From Gambelia wislizenii (Eukaryota; Chordata; Lepidosauria; Squamata; Crotaphytidae): a stretch of DNA of 64,000 nt. A model generated the notes under the pieces. It did not search any database and was not told where the DNA came from. It saw only the letters and a program-made list of their open reading frames with translations. Below, piece after piece: positions 47,326 to 57,879 of the stretch. Location of the stretch: assembly GCA_030847615.1 (NCBI GenBank), contig JAUMIR010000004.1:104670001-104734000 (forward strand), read 5' to 3'. Position 1 is the first letter of the stretch, and every line of letters begins with the position of its first letter. The translations under genes and the position numbers were made by a program.

Positions 47326-49568
47326 GTTAAAAATGTAATACCGAAAACTGAAAATGCCTTAGATTACACTTTTTTGAGTAATGGGACCACATTTTTTATG
47401 AAGTCTATTTTAATGCTTGGACAATGGTAACTGGTACGCAATTGTAACTAGCGCGATTTCAACAAAAACTTTCGAATATAAAATACAGATCCGGGAAAAC
47501 AGTCCCCAAAATAGGACGTCACTTGTCAGCGCCAAACAGTATTGCTGTTGACGACTGATGCTGTTTAAAAAAAAGAAAACCTTTGTGTTCGGCCGTAGAT
47601 TTGAAAATGCTAGTAATGTATGCTTGCTCTAAGTTTTTATACTGCTATAAAGCAGTAGTTTTCTAAAGCTCATTCAAAAAATTCTGAACTCATTCTCACG
47701 GTGATTAAATCATGGCTGCACATATCATATGGTACCTAAGAAGGATACTACCCATTTCTGCTGTAAACACCACATGGACTAATTTTTTTTATTTAAACAC
47801 ACCCCTTTAATTTGCGCAATTCAGACTCCACACCCAACAACTATTTTTAAATTGGTTTTTGGTATATACACACACAAAAAAAGTGTCTACATTTTACCCA
47901 TAGTTGGTACGCCTTGTTTAAAAGAGAGTTGCGGGACAGTTGTAAAGGAACATTTCCGCGCTTATTTGCTACAGTTCAATTCTGGCGTGCAAAGGATCAG
48001 AACTATAGCCTTTTTGTGCCTAGAATAATTGAAACCCAACTGAGCAACCTAGAAGGTAGTAACCCTTTGTGCAGGAGTGCATTGAAATGAGAAGAAGTCC
48101 AGCATTGATAAACTTGAGGGACAAGTGGAAAATAACAAGATCTAGTAAGGAAGCCATTTCGCATGCTTGCAACCTAGTAAGTACTGTGGTGTGTTAGAGA
48201 AATAGTGGGAGTACAGTCCTCACAGCACTTTTTCACTTATGCCCCTTGGAGACAGTCATCATTTTTTGGATCTCCATGAGATCACCCATAATGACCCCGT
48301 AGTGTTTATCTGAAATTAAAAATTTTGTAATGTATACAATTTGTTAGAAGGCTGCTCCAAAATGGGCAAAGTGTGGAACTGTCTTTGTGACAAGGGAATT
48401 AATGCTTTGATAGAAGTTACCTTTAATAACCCGCAACCCGGTTATTACGCAGCGTGAGTATCGTATGCAGTGTAAAGCAAAAACACTTTATGGGCCATGT
48501 ATAGACGCATGAGCAGCATTGGGATTATGGATGGCATTAGGAGATGCTACAGAGTCACTCTTACTATTGCGACCAAAAATGGAATGTATTTTCATTTATT
48601 AGCTGTAGGGTTGACTCAGCACAGGAAAACAGAAGCAAGCTTGATAATGCAGCTTTCACATTGATGATTGCCCAATGTGCGGTAGGTAGCTTGGCTTTGG
48701 AGTTTTTCAATGCAAAACACGAAGCACAATTTGTATCCTAACTATCAATAGGAACGTATGAAACAATGACCAATTATATGTGTTAAAAAGAAAAATTGCT
48801 GAGAAATTAAAAGAAAAGGAGTAATCACAACAATATGCCCAGAGACACTTAAAGGTTAACTGATGTATTCCCAAATAAGCAGCCACCGGCCCTTATGCGC
48901 TATTTTTAACCCCATAAAAATTGTACCCTTACATTCACAATCATTAATTGTAGCCATAATGCTACTTTAAATCTCTGATGAAAAATGCCAGTGAGTATTT
49001 ATTGTTCTAATGCTAAATGAACGAGCAGAATGTCCTAAATGCCAGTGCACCTATACAGGAGCATTGCAAGTAGGACCAATACTGTTGTTCTGTATTCATT
49101 ATATTATTATTTAATTTCAGCTATAATTACATTCAATGAATGATATATTATGTGCTTTATTCATATCAGTGTTATGGGTATTACTTTTTATCCATTGGCG
49201 TAAAGCCAATGTTCACAGAGAGGCAGTTCTTACAGTAACGTGATTATATTAATAATTAGAAAAGAACACCCCAAAAAATTTAGAAGTAAATGGTGCAGGA
49301 AAAAGTATTTATTTAATGGGAGGAAAGGTTAATAATGCCTAGTGAGAATAACATTCATCCATCAGCGTTGTTAAAAGTTATTCAATTCATCCTCCGCACA
49401 TTTAATCTCTAACAACGCGGGAAACATACTTAAAAAGGTACATGCATGTATATATATAACGGTCAGCAAAATCTTCAGATGTTGAGCTGTAAACCTTTCC
49501 TAAACATGCCAATTAAAGACTCTTTAGTTTGGCTACAATAGTATCATAACGTATTATGGGGTTATAGT
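47326..49568. other. Spacer between the two minus-strand genes
   Basis: About 2.2 kb of AT-rich DNA with several short open frames (for example 48,544-48,741, +) that show no domain, splice context or conservation cue. An inverted polyadenylation signal (TTTATT, 49,308-49,313) probably serves the Cys-rich gene. Confidence 0.5.
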
Positions 49569-50581
49569 TTAATCATTACATTCGTGTTTGTAGGATTTCA
49601 TAGGTGTACTGGTTATTGGTTGGCCCTCTCCCTCTGAGATTGTTGTAAGTTCAGAGTCATTATCGCATTTGTAAGGACTGTTATGCTCTTGAATGTTTTC
49701 ACGTATATAAGAACTCCTGTCAGTTTGTCTTGTTATTTCTTGTATGAGTGGGTCAATATTTTTGTTTAATATAGAGATGTGAGCTCTTATTTCTGACATG
49801 GTAAGCAGTAATTCTTTCATAGCTTGCATCCTAGAAGGTGTATCGAAAGAACTTTCTGGAAAATCAGTTTGTGTTGATGCATTCTCCGTGTCAATTTTCC
49901 TTCTCTTTAACGCCCATCTCCCAGTACATGGTTGGCAATCAGTCATACAAGGAAGACTTGCCGTGCCTGTAGAGTATTGTAAAAAAGAAGAGCATTACTG
50001 TTTTGAAACCTATACACATAAATATTAGTAGACGAAGTGCACCATTAGAAATCTCTGGAGAAAAATATTACAGCCATGAATCGTCTCACATTAATAATTA
50101 CTGTTGATATGTAGTGTTGTTTGAAGCAGCAGGAATGTCACCATTGTGTTTATGTAAAAGTGGGGTGTTGATTTTGCACGCAGTACTCCATTTATTGTTA
50201 AATACACAGGGGTAGAGCAGTCTTACATAATGTTTGGTGTAGATAGACCTATTGCTTTGGATCACCAATAAATAGTACCTTCACATTTGCGGCGCTCTCG
50301 TGCATGAAATAAGTTCTGCATGTGCTCCTCGTGTGAAGCGGCAATGATGTTTGTGCAGGGATGGCAATTTCGAAGACGTAATGGATATTGGAACGAACAG
50401 GCACATCCACATCTACTGTCACAACTTCCTGGCAAGAACAGAAGGGAGAATTGGGCTTTAATTATTTTTCTGAATGTTTGTTTTTAGAAATAACCCAAAA
50501 GGCCAGGTAAACACAACCATTTATGATTTACTAACCTTGAACCATGGTAACATAACCGTCTTCCTTACACGGGCAGGACAT
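49569..50581 (-). CDS. Cysteine-rich accessory protein of the Harbinger block (197 aa, 3 exons)
   Basis: Minus-strand coding exons are 50,581-50,536, 50,428-50,279 and 49,966-49,569. The introns are GT-AG and phase 1, and the frame is open to the stop at 49,571-49,569. The first 80 residues hold twelve cysteines (3, 5, 18, 22, 24, 26, 37, 40, 64, 72, 76, 79) in C-x-C, C-x3-C-x-C-x-C and C-x2-C spacing, with histidines at 38, 48, 51 and 57. This looks like a metal-binding, possibly DNA-binding, module, but I recognise no family. A basic K-R-R-K (possible nuclear signal) precedes A-S-T-Q-T-D-F, then a heptad-like helix (M-K-E-L-L-L-T-M to I-Q-E-I) and an acidic tail. The exon carrying the ATG has an acceptor at 50,599-50,600, so a 5' noncoding exon exists upstream (donor at 51,268-51,267). 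I do not know its function; its layout mirrors that of the two Myb proteins. Confidence 0.8.
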
Positions 50582-50598
50582 TTTTGGAACTGATGAAT

Positions 50599-51307
50599 CT
50601 GCAATTGGAGAACAAGAGGAGACGGATGAATTCAAGTGAAGCATCTATAATTCAATGTCAGAAATGATTATCCTTCATCAATTTCTACTGGAAAAAAAAA
50701 ATCGCAAGACGTTCGTTGCCGCTATCCATGGACACAACGGAGCAGATGTTTAGTTGCATGTATTGTTTCTGAAAAGCGTGGTAAGAACATGGAGCAAGCA
50801 TGACAAGATATAACTGTAAATACTATGAATGTTACCTCACTGAATAAAATGGCAGCTATTCAAGCAGATATATTTGCTCTTCGTAAAAAGAGTGAATCCA
50901 TATACCATGAAGCAATGTGCAGATCAGGAAAGGCAAATAAATGCTGCTTCCCGTGGTATACAAGGATAAAGGAACAGTAGGTAGTATTTTCACGCAGAAA
51001 TCATTTGATCATTATCACGCAAAATACCATATACAGCAAAAGTAAGCATGGAACCCGAAACAATAGAAGTTGAAGGCAAGATGGCGCTGATCCACATGGA
51101 GCCTCAGCACGAACTCATAAGAAATTCTGTACCATATGGAGAAGTAACACACAGGAATGGGGAGTCTATTCTAGCGAATCAAGCAGTAGTAGTTGTTGCT
51201 TTAACAATATAAATTAACTCTAATGCCCTTTCACGAAAAATCGGTAAAGACCACAAAATTCTACTTACGCCCTCCACACTGTACCTCTTAAAATGGAGAC
51301 CGGAAGT
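50599..51307 (-). promoter_or_regulatory. 5' region of the Cys-rich gene: ETS-like site and donor
   Basis: On the minus strand ACTTCCGGT (51,307-51,299) is followed about 30 bp later by GGC|GTAAGT (exon end 51,269). Splicing to the acceptor at 50,600-50,599 would remove about 670 bp. No start codon frame in this stretch has a recognisable domain. Confidence 0.4.
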
Positions 51308-51430
51308 CAAATGAGAAAACTGTAGGCATGAAGGTAGAGTAGGAACGCCCACTCCCAAAAACACATGACTGCGGTTAAGTGGAACAGTAACACATATTCA
51401 CACCGCACGACAAACAGCGAGCATATCATC

Positions 51431-51480
51431 GCGCAACAGAGGTTCATTGACGGGGAGAAGCCGTCAATGAGTTGTTGCGT
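51431..51480. repeat. Subterminal hairpin near the right end
   Basis: TCATTGACGG (51,444-51,453) and CCGTCAATGA (51,461-51,470) are perfect inverse copies around a GGAGAAG loop. Outside them GCGCAACA and TGTTGCGT extend the complementarity with a few mismatches. The position, 120 bp inside the right terminus, suits a transposase or Myb binding structure. Confidence 0.65.
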
Positions 51481-51584
51481 GATTGCACCCAAAGTGAAAC
51501 GGAGGGTACACTGAATAGCAACAGCGTCGTGCGGGCCGCGGAAATCAGAAGCAAAATGAAAGCGCAATGATCACTGAAAAAAAC

Positions 51585-51602
51585 CATTGTGCGGTGTACC
51601 CC
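51585..51602 (-). repeat. Right terminal inverted repeat of the Harbinger block
   Basis: Read inverted from 51,600 it is GGTACACCGCACAATG, 13 of 16 identical to the left end, with GG outside. Confidence 0.6.
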
Positions 51603-51739
51603 AGAATGAGGGAGAGATCACAACCCTAAACAGCACACAGTGCCTTAAATCCAAATATTAGTCCCAACTAGAGTAGACCCATGGATTCAATAGTCATTTT
51701 GTATGCCAGCACTTAAGTTCCATAGATTCAATGGCTCTG

Positions 51740-51850
51740 TGCTGGCTGGGATGTCTATGTATGGTTTTGAAAGCTGGACGGTGAAGAAAGCTGACAGAAA
51801 TAGAATCAACCCATTAAGAATGGGGTGCTGGAGGAGAGTTCTGCAGATAC
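51740..51850 (+). pseudogene. RTE/BovB-like LINE fragment, part 1
   Basis: Encodes G-F-E-S-W-T-V-K-K-A-D-R and W-R-R-V-L-Q-I-P-W, the start of the RTE/BovB C-terminal region. The sequence then breaks and resumes at 52,755, so about 900 bp were inserted. Confidence 0.7.
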
Positions 51851-51855
51851 CATGG

Positions 51856-52754
51856 TGTTACCCAAATTGCTGGGGGTCCATGGGGACCCATTCATGTGAT
51901 ATTAAATTGCAGAATTTTAATTAGCTCAAAGGTATAGCTGAGAGAGGTCAGGTAACTTATAGAACTTTTGCACCTGTGCATACCAGTACTCACTGCAGGG
52001 ACTCTTGGTTTAAAGTAAAATAAAATGGTTTTTATTGGAAAATAAACACAGAAGCATTCAAATGTGCACTTATGCTCACAAGAGACCACACAAAGCTAAC
52101 GAAGAATTAGGTGGAAATATTTGGATAGAGGAACAGATTTGGGGAAATGGGCTATAATTACCTGTCCAAAGAGCAGAGATTCACACAGAAAAGAAACTTA
52201 GGCTTGAATCTGAAAGGTACCACAGTAGATTGGCAGTACAAGAAGAACTGTGAACACTGGACACTATTTGGAGGCTAATATTTATACCCAATTTTGTATC
52301 CTGAAGATGTGATTTAGTGTAAAACAATGCTTAGATGAGTTTCCCACAGTTAAACAATGGAAACTCCAGCTACATTAATTGCCACTAATGGCTGAGATGT
52401 TAAGTTTGATTAATTTATGGCAGCCTCCTTATTGTGGGAGAGGAAAAGGTGTGAGGAAAGACATTTGTAGACATTTTGGGGGGATAATAGGTGTTCTGGT
52501 CACAGATTATTTTTTATCATGACTCACTGTTAAGAGCATCCAAGAGGGGATTAGCACATTCCACCTTGATTACCCTAATCCTAAAGGGCTCTGCTTAATT
52601 CCATTTTGGGCATGTGTCTTGGGAATTTCCAAGAGACATCCTCATTAAGTCCTGGGTGACTTCCACTTGAACCCATTTTTGGTTTGCCCTGGTCTACCTA
52701 GACCTTGTGGAAATGTCAAATATTGCCAAATTATGAATTATTGGAGGGAAAGGG
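51856..52754 (-). repeat. Insertion splitting the BovB fragment, possibly a solo LTR
   Basis: The block separates two adjoining pieces of one LINE. On the minus strand it has an AATAAA-type signal (about 52,040-52,020) roughly 170 bp before an end that reads GGGTAACA, as in LTR R-U5 regions. The opposite end (TTACACCCC) does not start with TG, and no clear flank duplication is seen. A non-LTR insertion cannot be excluded. Confidence 0.35.
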
Positions 52755-53060
52755 GTGTAAGGCCAGGTAAAAACAGACTGCCAAAAAGACTAAAAAAAGG
52801 GTCATAGAGCAAATCAAGCCTGAACTCTTCCTGGAAGCCAAAATGTCCAAGCTGAGGACATATATGTACTTTGGACATATAATGAGACGATATGACCAAT
52901 TAGAAAAAAGGATAATGCTTGGTAAAGTTGGATGCAGTAGCAGGAAGACTGCACGACAGGATGATAGACTCAATCAAGACAGTCACAACCCTCAATTTGC
53001 AGAACCTGAGCAGGGCTCTTGATAACTGGGTATCTCAGAGGTCTATCACTTATAGGGTCA
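52755..53060 (+). pseudogene. RTE/BovB-like LINE fragment, part 2
   Basis: Continues part 1: L-E-A-K-M-S-K-L-R, Y-F-G-H-I-M-R-R, L-E-K-R-I-M-L-G-K-V, then decays. The tail near 53,020-53,060 (ATAGGGTCACCATAAATTGA) resembles the 3' end shared with squamate SINE tails. Confidence 0.75.
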
Positions 53061-53658
53061 CCATAAATTGAAACTGAATTGACATCAATTAACAAGCTAG
53101 GACTGACAATAGGCATCAGGCCTATGCCTTTAACGAATCTTATAGTTTGAATCAATCCAAGTTGTGTTTAATTGTACAGTACATCTTTTTTTTTAAACAA
53201 ATGCACTCATTGCAGATTTACATAACAAATATAGATACTACAGTTATGTTCACTACAAAAATAAATATTGTATGCTACTAAGCATGTTTGCATGAGAAGT
53301 TACTTTTAAAAAGTAACCATGTTACTCATTATATTGTCTTAAAAACATTCACTACCACTACTCATTGCAATGTTTTAAAAAATACTGTATCTTTAAAATA
53401 CACTTTAAAAGTAACTAGAAATGTTACCCATTTCACCACCAAAGTAACTTTGTTGCTACTTGCTCTATTACACAAGAGAGAGAGAGAGAGAGAGAGATCT
53501 ATTACTTTAAATGTGTGTTTTCAATATGTATATATTTAAAGTAGTAGAACAACGAGGAACAGTTACTTTGGTAATGAGATAGGCAACATTTCTAGTTACA
53601 TTTACTTTTTTTCAAACATATTATGCCTCTAAAAGAGGAACCTGTTACATGTAACTAA
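53061..53658. other. No gene; (GA)n microsatellite
   Basis: AT-rich DNA with repeated AAAGTAAC motifs and a (GA)n run at about 53,475-53,498. Nothing coding. Confidence 0.5.
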
Positions 53659-53880
53659 GGCTGCTGCTACTGTGCTGAAATAATGCAATTTGACACCATT
53701 TTAACTGCCACAGCTCAATGCTATAGAAAATTGGGATTTGTATTTTTGTGAGATATTTAGCCTTCTCTGTCAGAGGGCTCTGGTGCCACAATAAACTACA
53801 CATCTCAGGATTCCATATGACGGAGCTATGATAGTTAAAGTGGTGTCTAACTGCATTATTTCTGCAGTGTGGCAGCAGCC
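53659..53880. mobile_element. Palindromic MITE (AATAATGCAG family), full copy
   Basis: The ends GGCTGCTGCTACTGTGC and the inverse GGCTGCTGCCACACTGC lead into AATAATGCAATTTGACACC and its inverse. It directly abuts the next element at 53,881. The same family as 33,351, with related copies at 56,425 and 62,515. Confidence 0.8.
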
Positions 53881-55179
53881 TTAGGAGATTATCAGACGGG
53901 GACGAAAAAAGTGTCCCCGTCTCGCTACATTCTCTCCTGCACCCTCCTGTCCCTGTAACGATATAAAAAGAAAAAAATCAATCTACCTTTAGTGCAATCC
54001 TCCGCTCCCTCAGCAGCCCAGGAGTGAATGCAGCTCGAACAGAGCTGTATTTACTTCCTGGAATGGAAATCCCAGCTGTTCTCACGAGTGGATGGTCTCG
54101 CAAGAAATTTAAAAATAAAAAACCAAATAAATGTTAGAAATGTGGAGTCAAAGGCTTTTACGGCCAGCATCCATAGATTTTCCTTGTTTTTTTTTTTCCG
54201 GGCTATGAGGCTGTGTTCTGGAAGAGTTTGCTTCTGATGTTTCACCTGCATCTGTGGATGGCATCTTCAGAGAATGGTTGGGTAGGAGTGTGTGTGTGGG
54301 GTTATATACTGTGAACCTCTGTTGGGGAGGATATGTAAATTTGTGTATTTGAATGGTTAACTTCTGGGTGTAGAAATGCAATGATGATTAGTGTCTTTTT
54401 GGCTAATGGTTGGTTGAAATCCATAAACACCTGGACAACTTCAATAGGAAAGAAGAAACCCTAAAAGTAAACAAAATCTGGCTTCCAGTTTTGAAAAACA
54501 ATAGAATAAAAACTCAACACTTACAAAGGAATTCCTCCCAGGGACAGGGGGATTTCCAGCAGTTAATGGCCCATCAACCAACCGCTAGCCAAACAGACAC
54601 TAATCATCATTGCATTTCTACACCCAGAAACTAACCATTCAAATACACAAATTTACATATCCTTCCCAACAGGGGTTCACAATATATAAATCCCACACAC
54701 ACTCCTACCCATCCGTTCTCTGAAGATGCCAGACACAGATGCAGGCAAAACGTCAGAAGCAAACTCTTCCAGAACACGGCGTCACAGCCCGGAGAAAACC
54801 CAAGGAAAATGTTAAAAAGTTAAACAAAGCACAAAATCACACTTTAAAAAATACAAGTAAACTGGGGAGGATACAAAAAAGTGTGTAACTTACCTTGATC
54901 TCCTGATCACACCTGGAAATGTTCAGCACAGACCTCCCACTGATGCTGGCATCACGCCAGCATAAAGGGGCACCTTTCACTCACCCGTCATTCTGTCATA
55001 GAAATGGAACAGGTGATCTATTCATGGTTTAAGACCGTGATTAAAAAGGAGCACCATGGGAACGGAAGCAGCATGGGAGCACAATGGGATGGGGATGAGG
55101 TTGTCTGATATTCAAGCCCTTTAGTGATCTCCTGGCATCATTATCACACCATATTTAGGTTGTCTGATAATCTCTTTAG
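53881..55179. mobile_element. DNA-transposon MITE with GAGATTATCAGAC ends
   Basis: The left end TTAGGAGATTATCAGACGGG and the inverted right end CTAAAGAGATTATCAGAC match. Interior segments (CTTACCT, GACCTCCC, GAACAGGTGA) parallel the element at 58,924-59,745. No ORF. A Penelope-like insertion occupies 54,137-54,806. A target duplication could not be fixed. Confidence 0.65.
54137..54806. mobile_element. Penelope-like element fragment in inverted arrangement
   Basis: The right part (+) encodes I-H-K-H-L-D-N-F-N-R-K-E-E near 54,415 and ends with GCAAAACGTCAGAAGCAAAC then TCTTCCAGAACACGG, the characteristic 3' region of squamate Penelope-like elements. The left part (54,150-54,400) is the same 3' region in opposite orientation, so the insertion forms a large hairpin. 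AAATGTTA flanks both sides (54,129-54,136 and 54,807-54,814). Confidence 0.75.
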
Positions 55180-56185
55180 TTACCTGCCACCTTTTGCTTC
55201 CAAACTCTGTAGATCTTCTCAGAAGAAAGTCCAATAGAGTCCAATGAAAAGTACTCTCAAGAAAGTATGTATAGTTTCAGACTGTGGCCACACCATGGCA
55301 GGAAGATTATGCTTTGATTTTTTTTTTTTTTAAGGCTTCTCTTGCTGAGTGGCAAAACTCCCTCACAATCATGCTCGGGGCCCCAAAGAGTACAAGGAAT
55401 TGTTAGAGAATTAATACTGAGGGATTTCCTTTAGCACTTTATAGTTATATTCCCAGCTTTGTCCCTGTTTCACTGTCCATTGTTTACTGTTCCTCTTAAT
55501 CCTCTGTCACTTTTCTTCTGTTTTATCTTGCTTTCCCACTAACAGATAAAAAATTTATGGCTGCAAGAGTTTTTTTCCTGGATACTCAGCATATTGAGTT
55601 TCCACTTCTCAGATGGCCTGTTTTTCTGTCTTATCCCGTTGGTATTTAGAACTCATTCACTGCTCAGATAATTGCCATGTTAACATTATTCTGAGGCATT
55701 CATAGTTCAACCCTCTTTTATATTTCAGTCCCAAACACAGGGTCTCCATGCATTACACAGAAGCCATTTTATTCACTTTCATTAGAATGAACATACATGT
55801 AAAATCATTATACTCAACAAAAATGTGGCAACTTACTTCTTCCTGATTTATTTAATGTATACCCTGTTATTCCTCATAAGAGCTCAGATAAGCTAACAAT
55901 GTTATATTTGAAGCACAAATTTAAAACCACAAATCACAAATAACATAAAATCAAGAAGTCTAAACATCACAAATTACACATGTCTAAAATGACAAATAAC
56001 ACAATGCAATGACTAACTACAGGCAAGTTGGATGTGGAAGGATTCATGGTAAGGCAAGATAATAGCCAGATACAATACAGATGGGCTGGATGCCCAAATT
56101 TTGGTGGCATAAGAACCTTTGCACACTTAAAGCTAGTGGACTAACTGTTTTATTTCTGGAGATGTCTAATCTGGCCCTGGTGATG
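55180..56185. other. No gene recognised
   Basis: AT-rich sequence with T-runs (55,318-55,331). No recognisable feature. Confidence 0.5.
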
Positions 56186-56189
56186 TGTG

Positions 56190-57870
56190 GCTTAGTTATA
56201 TCCTGTTTGGATTATTGTAAAGCACTCCTAAGTACTCTAAGCAGAGCTGCATTTGGAAAGTGTTTGGAGACTTCAGCAGGTCCCAAATGCTACAGCCAAA
56301 TGATTGTTCAGGGCTGATTACAGGAAGAACACAATTTCCTTGTTAAGACAGCTTCACCAGTTATTGGTCCATTTCTGACCACACTTCAAAGCCCTTAATG
56401 ACTTGGGACTCCTCCATACTCCATAAATTATAGTGTTACTGTTCCAATACAACTGCCATGGCTCCATCCTATGGAGTTCTAGGATTTGTAATTTAAGGGA
56501 AAGGTATTGGGAATTCTCTGTCAGAGAGCTCCAGTGCTTTATCAAACTACAAGCCCCAGGAATCCATAGGTTGTAGCCATGGCAGTTAAAGAAGAATCAA
56601 AGTGGTAATTGTATAGAGTGAAAGGGCCTTTGGACCAGGAAGGACCACATTTCCCTATATGAGCCTAGATTTTATTTTGGAGGAGGCTATTCTCTTGGCC
56701 TCATGCTCCCAGGCTCATTTAGTGAGGATACAAGAGAGGGCCTTCTTGGTGGCTGCTCCCAGGAACTTGGTTCTAAAGGAGTCCTGACTGGTGTCCACAT
56801 TGTTGGCAACTGATTGGTTGCTGTGGAAGAAGCTGTTAATGGTGGAGGTTTGTTCTTCTTTCTTCCTCATGTATTTTTTAAAATTACTTTTAAACAAGGG
56901 CCTTTAAATAGGGTAATAGATTTAATTGTGCTTCAACAGAATAATTTATTCTGGTTTTAGTTATGTCCTGAAAAGGGCAGGACAGAAAAGAAATATAAGT
57001 AAAAGATGTGGCCATGAGAGATAAGCACTACTACTTGAATGAGTACATTTCTAAACCACTTTTCACATGGACTACATATTGACGAAGAAATGTCACCTTA
57101 CGAGGGGTTATTCTTCCAGTTCAGAAATAATTATGGGCTATCAAATTTTATCTCTGAGGGGAAACATAAGAAGTGGGAAGTTAAATTTGCTTTTTCACCT
57201 CTCATACACCTGCAATTTTCTTCAGTTTGCTATATAATCAACTTTCATGTCTTTTTCTCAAAGGGACATTATCACAGCAATTATCAGATAAAGGGGAAGG
57301 CCACACAGATAACAATGTTACATGTGCATGGAAGAGCTTGGAAAATTTGCTTTTTTTGGACTAAAACCTTCCATAATCTCCTAGCCAGCATGGCCAGTGG
57401 GGGATTCTGGGAGTTTTGGGGTTTTGTGCTCTGGAGAGATTGAGCATGCCCAAAGTTTAAAATCCTCAGCAGAGGCCCTGTTGCGCTGTTGCATATCCCA
57501 CAATCCATGTAGGTTGATGGGTTTGTGGGTTTTCTCAGTAGCAGCATCTTGGCTGTGGAATTCCTTCCCAAAAGAGGTTAGGCAGATTCCATCCCCTCTC
57601 AGTTTCTAGTAGGCAGCTAAAAATGTGCTAGTTCAATTGGCCTTTGATGTTTAAAATCAGGAGTAGATGATCTAAATGTTTTTAACTTATTTTTTAAATT
57701 CTCTGTGGTTCCAGAACTATTTTTAAAAATGAGTTTTTAGTTTTAAAATATGTTATAGTCATGTATATACTGGTTTAAATGTTTTTATCCATGGCACATT
57801 GCTTTGAGTGTGCTGGTAGGCTAAGAGGCAATAAATAAATGGCATTAAAAATAAATAGGCTATGTGTCCT
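56190..57870 (+). pseudogene. L2-like LINE 3' fragments, interrupted
   Basis: At 56,195-56,240 the frame encodes L-V-I-S-C-L-D-Y-C-K-A-L-L, the well-known L2-type C-terminal motif. L-R-Q-L-H-Q-like and H-F-K-A-L-N-D-L-G sequence follows with frameshifts (56,340-56,405). A palindromic MITE sits at 56,425-56,635. A second C-terminal piece (A-A-S-W-L-W-N-S-F-P-K-E-V-R) is at 57,540-57,585, with a 3' end near GGCAATAAATAAATGG (57,829). Probably two copies or a rearranged one; all are dead. Confidence 0.6.
56425..56640. mobile_element. Palindromic MITE copy
   Basis: CCATGGCTCCATCCTATGGA (near 56,456) and inverted TCCATAGGTTGTAGCCATGG (near 56,564) with CTCTGTCAGAGAGCTCCAG between them mark another diverged member of the 33,351 family. 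Confidence 0.6.
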
Positions 57871-57879
57871 ATTTTATAA

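Larger units (their letters stand above)
35417..51602. mobile_element. Giant four-gene PIF/Harbinger DNA transposon (about 16.2 kb)
   Basis: The block is defined by a Harbinger-type DDE transposase gene, two trihelix Myb/SANT genes and a Cys-rich gene, arranged as two plus-strand genes on the left and two minus-strand genes on the right. Its ends carry imperfect inverted repeats: GGTATACCACACTATG at 35,419-35,434 and GGTACACCGCACAATG read inverted from 51,600 to 51,585 (13 of 16 identical). The expected 3-bp TWA target duplication is not clear: the left flank is TAA and the right flank AGA. Composition differs from the flanks, with many retained CpGs, notably at both ends and in the transposase promoter. 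Animal Harbingers usually are a few kb with two genes, so this size and gene count are unusual. An alternative is a domesticated or composite locus. Confidence 0.72.

Noticed and set aside
48544..48741. Small plus-strand gene between the two minus-strand genes
   Set aside because: Short, no domain, no splice signals in phase, opposite to neighbouring transcription.
51307..51567. 86-residue hydrophobic minus-strand ORF near the right end
   Set aside because: It overlaps the subterminal hairpin and has no recognisable domain. It lies upstream of the predicted noncoding exon of the Cys-rich gene.
35414..51605. TAA as Harbinger target-site duplication
   Set aside because: The left flank is TAA but the right flank is AGA. 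I therefore do not claim a duplication; the ends rest on the inverted repeat only.
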